The notes under the pieces are model-generated. The model was not told the DNA's origin and did no database searches. It worked only from the letters and a program-made list of their open reading frames with translations. From Saccoglossus kowalevskii (Eukaryota; Hemichordata; Enteropneusta; Harrimaniidae): a stretch of 12,999 bases of DNA. Both the position numbers and the translations under genes were made by a program. Shown piece by piece: positions 1 through 8,340 of the stretch; position 1 is the first letter of the stretch, and each line of letters starts with the position of its first letter. The stretch is taken from NCBI RefSeq assembly GCF_000003605.2, contig NW_003140824.1:44486-57484 (forward strand), read 5' to 3'.

Positions 1-482
1 TAGTGCCAACTTTATACCACATTAGTGCCAACTATATACCACATTAGTGCCAACTATATCCCATTAGTACCAACTATATACTACATTAGTACCAACAATA
101 TACCACATTAGTACCAACAATATACCACATTAGTACCAACTATATACCAAATTAGTACCAACTATATACCACATTAGTGCCAACTATATACCACATTAGA
201 ACCAACAATATACCACATTAGTACCAACTATATACCACATCAGTACCAAATATATACCACATCAGTACCAACTATATACCACATTAGTACCAACTATATA
301 CCACATTAGTACCAAATATATACCACATCAGTACCAACTATATACCACACTAGTGCCAACTATATACCACATTAGTACCAACAATATACCACATTAGTGC
401 CAACAATATACCACATTAGTACCAACAATATACCACATTAGTACCAACAATATACCACATTAGTGCCAACTATGTACTACAC
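1..482. repeat. 22-bp minisatellite array, 22 copies, truncated by the window edge
   Basis: Twenty-two head-to-tail monomers of 22 bp, except copy 3 (45-64), which is 20 bp. Each begins TAGTRCCAAC, continues with TATATACCACAT or AATATACCACAT, and differs from its neighbours at few positions. Recurring variants are G or A at position 5, T or A at position 11, and CAG for TAG at the start of copies 12, 13 and 16. Array order is mixed, so copies have been shuffled or homogenised. The last copy (461-482) is the most diverged, as usual at an array edge. The true length is unknown because the window starts inside the array. No coding potential is proposed. Confidence 0.97.
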
Positions 483-499
483 TAGTTGTTTCATATGCT

Positions 500-760
500 T
501 CAAAGTTACTACGCGATGTTAAAACGACGTTATCACGTGACATATTTCAATGTCAGTATTATATTTTTTTCAAATGAGTTTTAAAAGTCATTAACTAATA
601 TTTGAAAGTTATTATTACTAGTATAACAATTATCAATACATGGTTCGATGTCGATTACGATAATTAAAAGTCATTATTACTTGTTCCTAATGACATTTAA
701 GGTCGTTATCACGTGTTACGTTTTAAAGGCTTTATTACGAGTTTCTAATTGCTAATAATT
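500..760. repeat. Decayed, irregular repeat region next to the 22-bp array
   Basis: A loose motif of the form AAAGTCATTATTAC followed by GTGTT or AGT recurs near 502, 523, 548, 583, 605, 645, 667, 699 and 725. Spacing is irregular, roughly 21 to 40 bp. Examples are AAAGTTATTATTAC at 605, AAAGTCATTATTAC at 667 and AAGGTCGTTATCACG at 699. TATCACGTG occurs twice. This could be an old tandem array after many substitutions and indels, or AT-rich sequence that happens to look repetitive. It is unrelated to the 22-bp monomer by eye. Confidence 0.4.
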
Positions 761-2462
761 ACGAATGTTCTCTCTGTATTCTAACTAGACTGGTGTTCAG
801 ACATTTGGCTGTACTGAAATTATGTTTTCATCATCGTGTATGCCACCCTCAACGGTGAGGGTTGCAACCTTATTCACGTGTAGGCCAAAGAAGTATTTTA
901 CTATATGCTAATTTTGTGGGGCAATGGTAATTGAATCAAGTTATTTGTTATGTGTTTAATTATATTTTTAATGTGTTTTGCTCGCTAGTCATTGTGTAAA
1001 CTTACAACCAACAGCTGCCCAATTTTGCTAAATCCGTTTTTTATTTTATTTTAATTTATCATATATCACAAAACATACACATTATTAAAAAGAACGTACA
1101 TCGTGAGTTGACCGTTGGTGGCGATATATATTTGCTGGCGACACCTGCACTATTTGTCATGCACAGTTATCGATTGCGGGACACACAAAACCCATTACCA
1201 ACCCATGATCTAATTCTTAACATATTCTTATTAATTTTATTTGACGATTAAAGTTTCGTGTTAACTAATTAAATTAATATATTCTAATAATTGATGTCGT
1301 ATTAACCAAAATTTTGGAAATACTTGAAGTTCTGGAAAATAAAATAAAATTATGACGTCATAAAATACCTATCAGCGTTTATTGGTGAGTCACTGTGGTG
1401 TTATGTACTTTGTCACGCACTATCTACCCACAACAATGACGACTAGAACAGTGTGACGCTCAGGGTTCAATTTGGTCATGACGTCATCGTATAACCAGCA
1501 TATGAATGATGCAGGTTCATGGGCACTTGGGAGTGAAATATTTTTTTTTTGTTTTTTGCTTTTTATTATCCAAACAGTCTTGGCTATAGACTGTTAAAAT
1601 TTTGTAGAATTGTGAATAGTGGAACATACTCAAAAAGCGATTTTAAAATATAGATAACAAGTGCAAACATTTTCTCTTTTGGATGCTTAGCAAGATTTAG
1701 CAAGGCTGTACATAAATAATAAAAAAAAACATGGTGAAAAAAGAAATGACGGGATTTCTATATTATGCATCTATATTTAACTTTTAACAAAACGATTACT
1801 GAGTGAATTGTTATGCAAATTAGCAATTATCTCAGCTTCCGTTTAGTGCTCCTAGATAGCTCCTAGATGCTTGACCTTTTGTTTTGAAATTTTCACAAAT
1901 GATTGACAATGTGTTCATCTTCAAACGCCGTCGGGGCATTGTTTTTGGTTGAACAGTGTTACAACAATCGTACAGACAACTAGCCTGGATGTTAATTTAC
2001 GCATTAACTTGAAGTAGTGAAATTTGAGCTGCTGCCCTGCAAAATTGACAACTGGTAGACAGTTTTCAAGATGGCACTTTCTTCATAGTAAACAGATGTA
2101 CCAATAAACTAATTTTGACACGAAACAGAAGCATGGTCTAAAAACTAACTTTTTTAAAAATCACTTTTGACCAAAAAAGCACACTGTTGTGCATATTTCA
2201 AACTACAGTGTCCATAAAAAATCCTAACAAAATTTTAAAATTCATACGATAAGCTTTTCGAAAATATATAGTTTTGTGGACAAAGCAGGTCATCTTGGTT
2301 TCCTAATCAACTAATTAAAATACCTGTCAGGTAAACTGCATCTCTACCTTAAACTTAAACTATATATAAATAATGTTGAAAGTTGAGTATATATACTGAC
2401 ATATTACCTCCACCTTTGTCACAACTATTTTGATTTTGCAAATCTTATTTTGTGGCATTTAG
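761..2462. other. Non-coding AT-rich stretch
   Basis: No frame stays open long enough with splice signals to support an exon. It contains a 7-bp inverted repeat, ACCCTCA/TGAGGGT (845-862), homopolymer tracts near 1541-1550 and 1722-1729, the bZIP-type cluster listed separately, and a TATATATAAATA stretch near 2361-2372. It may be intron or upstream DNA of the gene that begins, in what can be seen, at 2463. Confidence 0.5.
1350..1487. promoter_or_regulatory. Cluster of bZIP-type sites: two CREs and one AP-1 site
   Basis: Two full cAMP-response-element palindromes, TGACGTCA, lie at 1353-1360 and 1479-1486. The first sits in a 14-bp perfect palindrome (TTATGACGTCATAA, 1350-1363) and the second in a 10-bp one (1478-1487). 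Between them, TGAGTCA at 1386-1392 is the consensus AP-1 site. CRE and AP-1 sites are bound by CREB/ATF and Fos/Jun-type factors in animals. Three consensus sites within about 140 bp is suggestive of an enhancer or promoter, but nothing here shows a transcription start. The nearest likely exon is about 1 kb downstream. Confidence 0.3.
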
Positions 2463-2706
2463 GTATACTTATCTTTCTAAAATCACAGATGGAATTTAAT
2501 TGTTTCCATAGTAACGCCATGTGGGCCTGGTCATATAACAAAGTGAGATTCAGTGACATAAATAATAAACAACACACGACTCAGCTTATTGAAACAATGT
2601 TAGGTAGTTTTCAAAGATTGAATCAGGGCGTGTCCTTGGTGTCGTCAATGATAAAATGGTCTTATGTATCTGGTGTAATCACGTGCCCAATATCGATTAC
2701 CTCAAG
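2463..2706 (+). CDS. Putative internal exon 1 of an Ig-superfamily-like gene
   Basis: Open in one frame throughout. The acceptor is GGCATTTAG after a T-rich tract (start 2463, phase 1); an alternative is AATCACAG with exon start at 2489 (phase 0). The donor is AAG|GTATTC at 2706/2707, leaving two bases of a codon (phase 2). The peptide has features of an Ig domain. MEFNC supplies the B-strand cysteine, followed by WAWSYN as the C-strand tryptophan region. About 61 residues after the first cysteine comes SGVITC, which fits the F-strand pattern G-x-(Y)-x-C, although isoleucine replaces the usual tyrosine and no aspartate precedes. A phase-1 intron just before an Ig domain is common in animal Ig genes. 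The Ig fold is inferred from the pattern; the exon call rests on the open frame plus splice sites. A chance ORF of this length is possible. Confidence 0.4.
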
Positions 2707-3439
2707 GTATTCAAAGTTGTAATATAACAACGGGTTTGTATTATAGGTGGCGCTGTCCTTCTTCTACGGTACATGGCATAGCCTTGAAATGAACACTTGT
2801 TTTCATTGCATATATGCACAGAGCGTGTTAGGGCCTTATATGCAGTACATGGTGAGACTGCGTGCAATGGTGCGAGCTGCTCACACTAAAAGTTAAACTA
2901 AAATACTGATCCATTTCCCGTCAAGCCATTCGTGACGGGAGTTCGATTTCGCGTAAGAAAGACGATTTCTTAAAAGTGATATTAATCAGAATGAAAGGTG
3001 AAGGCGATAGGCGATAGGCTGCCATCGATGTGTACTCGGCCATTAAGGAGTAAAGGGAGTTAAGATCGCTACGCTGTGGTAGTATTGGTGACAGCTCGTA
3101 TACACTAACATGTCCTGCGGGGCTTCCTAACCCATTGTGGCCATCAGACATAAACTTTGAGAATATGACGGAGAGAACATAAATGTGAATTGAACGTTGA
3201 AAACTAAGAGGAATTCGTTGAGGTTTACTGGTGTGATCTGATGCTGTAAACAAGATGTATTACCATGACAACATCGCATGTAAGGATGGTGAATAGCACT
3301 TACCGTGTATGGGCAATGTCTCAGTAAAACAGTTAATGACTTAAAAGACTTTAGATGTACGTTATTAGTCGACAAAATTCAAACTATCAAACGTTAAATG
3401 AACACCATTTGCTGACGCCTTTTTTTCTTTTTTGTGTAG
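2707..3439 (+). other. Proposed intron with no supported exon
   Basis: Many stops in all + frames, and no stretch has acceptable splice sites in the right phase. A short + frame peptide at about 3083-3182 contains SSYTLTCPAGLPNPLW, which resembles an Ig B-strand and the following loop. It runs into TAA with no good donor, so it could be an exon relic or coincidence. Minus-strand frames of 82 and 110 codons also cross this stretch without splice or homology support. Confidence 0.35.
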
Positions 3440-3568
3440 ATTTGACAGGAGCCGAGACACTTTTGCTAAGTCGATGCGAACCATTGAATTAGATGTGTAC
3501 ACATATTTGCAGCCAGATTGTTTGCTGATACGGTTGCTTGAAGGACAGTCGCTAGGCAACAAGTTACC
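3440..3568 (+). CDS. Putative internal exon 2 of the Ig-superfamily-like gene
   Basis: The best exon in the window by splice signals. A long pyrimidine tract (3418-3437, almost all T/C) precedes TAG at 3437-3439, and the donor is ACC|GTGAGT at 3568/3569. The exon is 129 bp and phase 2 at both ends; the only frame matching exon 1 is open for all 42 codons. One of the other two frames meets a stop at its second codon. Joined after exon 1, the peptide gives a G-strand-like run (SMRTIELDVYTYLQP) closing the first Ig-like domain. LLEGQSLGNKL then resembles the A'/B strands of a second one. The codon split at the 3' junction reads CC|T (Pro) into exon 3. The partner is presumably extracellular. The Ig reading is an inference. 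Confidence 0.55.
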
Positions 3569-4104
3569 GTGAGTGTGGTTGGTGGTCCACACCACGTGAC
3601 CCGGTTATTTGAGAGAGAGTTTTGTCAAGCCCGTTGGACCAACTTGAAGCTGTAATTAAAGTATGTGGAATTAGTATTCTGGTTCATGGCTGTGTTAGCG
3701 TGTTCGGTGACAGTCATGATTTACCACTGTTTGTGATCGTTTATACAACAGCGTTGCCGTGTGTGCCTGGCAATCAGCGTGTTCAGGGTGTAATATGCAG
3801 ATAGAATACACGTAGGTGCTTGGTACTACAGAGGCAGGGATCCGTGGATGAATAGGGATGGTCGTCTTGATAATTACAAACAATTGTGAACGGATGGAGC
3901 ATCAGTAATCTGGAATATCACTCCATATGGTACAATTAAACAGCAAAAGGAACACAGTAAAATGAAAAAGTGCGATATCGTCTGGAAAACTATCTAGAGG
4001 GAAAAGGGGGAAATCTGGAGAAATCTTTGTTAATGCTTAAGCGATCAAATTACTTCCAGAAAGTGGGCGATATTTTGATGTGGTCGTAGGTAGCAACTAT
4101 TTAG
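3569..4104 (+). other. Proposed intron
   Basis: Starts GTGAGT and ends TTTAG. The 3' end has a weak pyrimidine tract, the poorest point of the model here. A 60-codon + frame (3625-3804) with a mildly hydrophobic peptide lies inside and could be a skipped exon, but no acceptor and donor pair in phase 2 was found for it. Confidence 0.35.
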
Positions 4105-4302
4105 TTTCAACTGTGTGGAACGCCGCAAAGCATATACTTTTACATTCAAGAAGTCATGCAAGGACGCAGGTCTCAACGTGGTAAAAACACAGTTAAAAGT
4201 AACCCCTACGCCGCCCCAGTCAGGAACCGAAGTCCAGGGCGAGGGCAACAGACAAAACAGTCGCCCCGTGGAATACACCCGGATAGTAAACACAGAAATA
4301 AC
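4105..4302 (+). CDS. Putative internal exon 3 of the Ig-superfamily-like gene
   Basis: 198 bp, phase 2 at both ends, bounded by TTTAG| and the strong donor AAC|GTGAGT. It is visibly richer in G+C than its AT-rich flanks, as expected of coding DNA. Joined to exon 2 it begins PFNCVERR, completing a B-strand-like run (KLPFNCV). It continues with AYTFTFKKSCKDAGLN and TQLKVTPTPP, which resemble the E to G strands and the proline-rich exit of an Ig domain. The distance from the FNC cysteine to DAG is far shorter than in a normal Ig domain, so the second domain would be abbreviated or lack an exon. The last part holds VEYTRI, which fits the ITIM consensus V/I/L-x-Y-x-x-I/V/L; that matters only if this part is cytoplasmic. 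Another + frame is also open across this exon and is listed separately. Confidence 0.45.
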
Positions 4303-4731
4303 GTGAGTAACATTACTCTTAGCTTTATGTTTATTATTCAATTATTTTTAAAAATATTATTATTAAGTGCTATTGTTATTGTTAACAAATTCCCCAAACT
4401 CCGGGGCCTCGTGACATCGTCGGGTAATTTCACAAGAAACATACATTTGGAACTTGTAAGCCATCTTATCGCGTTTCCATGGCAATTCGTAATGCACAAT
4501 TTTAAGATAACAAATCTAGAATTGATACCTCAATTGTATGAAATGTATTCTTATCAAATCTACGAGACAAACTGCTATAGAGAGTTACAACACGCATTAT
4601 GCTGTATTTCAAGTGCTGTTAATTTAATAACATTATCCATTGTTGGAGACGATCCCTTACCTACCAATTACACCAAGCAATCCACCTTAATTCAAGCTTT
4701 TATTATCGAACACTTTCTCTCCCATCCATAA
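4105..4731 (+). other. Overlapping long + frame, competing with exon 3
   Basis: A second frame is open from 4105 to TAA at 4729-4731, with the first ATG at 4156 (191 codons). This is long for DNA this rich in A+T. The peptide has an Arg/Lys-rich start (QGRRSQRGK, NRSPGRG), a hydrophobic run at about residues 55-76 encoded by a T/A-rich low-complexity stretch, and three N-glycosylation-type sequons (NIT, NFT, NYT). No family is recognised. It reads straight through the GTGAGT donor at 4303. If it is real, exon 3 is in the wrong frame. Phase agreement and the higher G+C content stopping at the donor favour exon 3, but this alternative cannot be excluded. Confidence 0.2.
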
Positions 4732-6148
4732 CCTTGTCAATATATGCACTCCGTGTAAATTATGTTTCGACCTGTAGAGAGTGATTTGGTGAATGTTAAA
4801 ATCGAATATCCGTCTTGCGTTTTTGTATTATTTAACCTCCACTCGCGACCAAGTTCAAAGTGAAAAAAACGCGTACTTTATTATAAAAAACACTCGGTAC
4901 GCCGAACCCGGATTGTTTAAACAAATGGTTTAACACAATATTCGTACGTGTCCAGGTACCACAAATGAAATGAAAAATGTGATCAATATTGACTGATGAC
5001 ATCATTATATTTCTAATGTCATCAATTTCTCTTTATGATATGCCGTTGATTGGTGGCAGTAAGGACAATTCTCACTGGATGTATTATAACAGAAATGTAT
5101 AACCAGCAACTCCATATTGAATGAGAAGTCAGTTTTATGTGTGACGCTATCGAAACGAAATCGAGTCGATCATAAACAAAAAGTTGATACATGCCTCAAG
5201 TGTCTGTATTTCATGTAATAAGCTTTTATTGTTACGTCATAAACCTAACAACACCCAAATATTACAAGATTCATAGTTCCCGGATGTAGCATCCAATTGT
5301 TATACAGATTCAGGGCCGATAGAATACCCTGTCGTCTGATAATGTTTAGTAATGACAGAATGCAATGTCCATATATGGTCAAGGGTATGCTATGATTATC
5401 CAATGACAACCCACCAACCCATAATAGATAAAATCACATTTTGTGCGACCTATATGTGTGAGGTGGAAGCCGAGTACTAACAAGGCGCACAAAGTGACCA
5501 TTGTTGTTTAATTATATGAAAGCATTCTTAATATTCAATAAACTGGATTCTTAAAACCTCGCCCAGGCTCAGAACAAACAAAACAATATGGTAAGGTCGT
5601 GTTCGAATAAGCAGTATGAAATTACGCGGTGTTTACTAATGACGGTGAGATGAAATAAAGTTTCAAAACTGTTATAATAAATAGATTCATCTAAACGGTT
5701 TGTGTATGGTTCTTGTGATTAAATTGTCAATCTGATATTGTTGCTAAAGGTTTAGCTTACATCACACAGAATTCTCACAACGTTCACAATTAGTGTATGT
5801 TATTATGTTACACTATACTGTAATTATGTGCAATAATCCAGGCGAGAGTTTGGAGAGAATAGGAAGGTGAATTGACGCCATTGTACACATCACTGCCGAC
5901 AGTTATTATCTCTAGTTGTAGTAGTATGACAGCTTGTCAATTTAAACATATCTGCATTTTACATAATCGATTGCGTTTTCCTATGGTTCCCGCTTAACCA
6001 TTGGAATACTTCCCACGATATATCCCGTCTCCACTAGATCGTGACTTGGCATTTCCGTTGTAGGAATTCCGTAACTCACAAGTGTATGACGGGCATTGAA
6101 TTATGAGGACTGACATTCTCCCACCACGCACACGCACACAGTGCTTAG
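4732..6148. other. Non-coding stretch, proposed long intron
   Basis: No frame with good splice sites is seen. In particular no exon encoding a transmembrane helix was found, although the receptor model needs one. It contains a 9-bp inverted repeat, TGATGACAT/ATGTCATCA, with a 13-bp loop (4994-5024). Confidence 0.4.
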
Positions 6149-6350
6149 CTGCGGTACGACAGACACATGCAATTATGATGCAACCTTTCAAACAACCACC
6201 GTATTGACCACAAACGTTAATCCATCCATCAAATGCATTAGCCATCATTTCATCGTTCTCGGCTATGTTCGCGTGCCGAGTTGTGATCGTAAAAAAAGCG
6301 ATGAAGAGCTGACGCTTTTTGTTCATATCGAAAACATCTCTCTGCAATAA
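6149..6350 (+). CDS. Possible alternative terminal exon, phase compatible with exon 3
   Basis: Open from the acceptor-like GTGCTTAG (exon start 6149, phase 2, matching exon 3) to TAA at 6348-6350. Codons look coding-like, with many C-ending triplets. The peptide is Cys/Thr-rich at first (CGTTDTCNYD), then NPSIKC and later ELTLFVHIENIS. These could be the B and E strands of another Ig-like domain, ending before the F-strand. The canonical polyadenylation signal AATAAA (6346-6351) overlaps the stop codon, which would suit a short terminal exon but leaves almost no 3' UTR. No donor within it would connect in phase to the next exon. A 127-codon minus-strand frame (5994-6377) covers the same DNA, so strand assignment is not certain. 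It could also be a damaged exon. Confidence 0.3.
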
Positions 6351-6380
6351 ATATTTCACAATTAAAAATAATTGCAATAG

Positions 6381-6552
6381 GTTTTATACACGGGATTATG
6401 AGAACAGTTCACTATGCCCTGTGTATTGTGAGAGGAGAGCTATACACCATCCATTGGGTCTGTATTTAGACGGGACAGTTATATATAATAACATCGTGTA
6501 TACATCGAATGAAATGGCAAACGATAAACAGAGTGCAGTAGTCTATGCATAA
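6381..6552 (+). CDS. Putative last exon: tyrosine-rich cytoplasmic tail
   Basis: After the acceptor GCAATAG the frame runs 56 codons to TAA at 6550-6552. The exon starts in phase 2, so it joins exon 3 as AC|G (Thr). The peptide has seven tyrosines in 56 residues. They include DYENSSL (a Y-x-N motif, the Grb2-SH2 type), VIYNNIVYTSNE (V-I-Y-N-N-I fits the ITIM consensus and Y-N-N also fits Y-x-N), and a final VVYA. Such spaced tyrosines are typical of signalling tails of cell-surface receptors, where phosphotyrosine recruits SH2 proteins. The pyrimidine tract before the acceptor is poor. The nearest downstream polyadenylation-like signal is ATTAAA at 6835-6840. No transmembrane segment was seen between the Ig-like part and this tail. 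Confidence 0.4.
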
Positions 6553-8340
6553 CATATTCCATTATGTGCTGTTTAAAAGTCAACCAAGCGAATACGTTCG
6601 TCACGATTCATGGAAAGGTCCAAGTGATAACTTCGTATGTTTTACATCGTGTCACCCACACCCACAACGGGATACAAACGGCCAATGCACAATATATCAT
6701 TGAACTCTAGTGAATATATTGCATTTCAAATGTTTATCTTTCTGATAAACACGAGTTTACAAAACCAGTCAAAATCAAACTCTCGCGAATAGCTTAATTT
6801 AATTATTTATTAGAATTAAGGAGTTATAAATTTAATTAAATAACTATACTTTTCAATGTCAACAGTTACATACTAGCTTCTAAGGTACAACTCCATAGTG
6901 GGTATGTGAAATGTGTATGTACTCTCAGATGTGTGAACGTGTCGGTTTACATGTACGCCATTTCATTCTGTGCGTTATCGTTCACAGTGGGATAAGGTAG
7001 GATATTTTATTTGAAACATACATATAAACAATGCTTGAGTTAAGAAACATAAAATAACACAACTAATCTAAAATAATTTTAGACGTATATGTCTATGTGG
7101 AGCGGGGTCTGTACACGTCATTATATAGTTAGAAATGACGTAATTAAGACTATCTCTATTTTTATTTCTTTGTATGATGTAGTTTGCTGGAAATGAAGTT
7201 TCTGCAGTTGCGTATTTTTTTTAATTTTAATTTCATTATTGTATTTTTGCATGTTAACTAAATTTAAAATCAAAATGCTATAAACAGAGAGCTTATCAGC
7301 TGCAAGTGATAAACAGAAAGTTAAATTATAGCATGTTTAAGAGTAGCCTGAACTAAAGTGTCTAAATATTCAATCGGTGGAATAAGCGGACTTCATATTC
7401 GTTTTGATGAGTATAATCACGTGACACGACCTGTGGTATCAATCCTGTCCACAGTATGCGTTTTTGTATTAGCAAATGTTTCATTATATGAATATCGCAT
7501 TCCATAATTTCACTACACCTCGAGATAGGTTCAAGTTGATAAGAGGGAGAAATTCCTGTATGTTTAATGGGAGATAGTACAGAACGTACTCCATGAAGAT
7601 TACATAGGGAGTATGATATTGCGTGGATAGTACATTGAACTTTGGCTAACATGTTTTGTTTTCTTAAAGGGCAGTGGTTGTCACGCATCGAGTGTTCGAA
7701 CGGATTTCATGTAAACATCGCTGCGAGTCCCATAACGGATAGTACGCGACGCGACAACCTTTAAAGTTTAGCACTTGACGAGATTGTATTCAAAATGTGT
7801 AATGTCTGTAAACTAGTCTCGGTATAATGAAGTATACCGTGTATTAACCCTGATTGACACTTATGTCGCCAAGAATAGTAATAAATCTTTAAATCTAAAT
7901 ATGTTATGCAGTAGATGTATATGATTTTCAAAAAAAATGGAAGCTTGACAAAACACCGATAAATTGATGTAAAATTCTCATTCTAAGCACAATGCAACTT
8001 TTCTTAATAACTGATGTGAGGGGACAGCATTAGCGATTCTTGTGTAATTAAGCCATAGCTATCTATTTTGTATCTACACGTGGGGATATATGCCATTGTC
8101 TAAGTCTCTGATAGCATTCTGTATCTCTATGTTACGTATATATCAGTTTTCATACATATCGATAGAGATTTTTTATCTTCTATATTGGCAAGTGTCACTC
8201 AAATGTGCTACCCCATTTATCACTCCAAACTTTCAAACGCTTGTTTCAATATTGTTAAATGAATTCATTAAAACACATTTATTTTTCAGTAAATACCACC
8301 GATAAATTGTATCACTAGTTTCATCGTTTAATATGATACC
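6553..8340. other. Non-coding stretch; possible 3' UTR at its start
   Basis: AT-rich with no supported exon. ATTAAA at 6835-6840 could end a transcript from the gene upstream. Palindromic AT-rich sequence occurs at 6795-6845, and TCTAAAAT-A-ATTTTAGA at 7067-7083 is a perfect 8+1+8 inverted repeat. A good acceptor-like TTTTGTTTTCTTAAAG at 7654-7669 is followed by short open frames (14 and 23 codons) without a convincing donor. A 108-codon minus-strand frame (7362-7688) is about what chance gives in DNA like this. Confidence 0.5.

Noticed and set aside
801-854. 54-bp exon between TTCAG and ACG|GTGAGG
   Set aside because: Open in two frames, so uninformative, and neither exit phase matches the phase-1 start of the 2463 exon.
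2822-2851. 30-bp microexon between ACAG and the strong donor ATG|GTGAGA
   Set aside because: Read in the phase required by exons 1 and 2 it contains a TAG stop.
2935-2955. tRNA-like B box (GTTCGATTTC)
   Set aside because: No A box or cloverleaf stems could be placed around it.
2921-3595. Minus-strand ORFs of 76-110 codons
   Set aside because: They overlap one another. The one at 3365-3595 is the antisense of the best + exon, and the others are within the range expected by chance.
5994-6377. Minus-strand ORF of 127 codons
   Set aside because: No recognised family and no splice support. It lies opposite a + frame with coding-like codons, though strand choice here is not certain.
7362-7688. 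Minus-strand ORF of 108 codons
   Set aside because: Length expected by chance in DNA of this composition, with no start, splice or family evidence.
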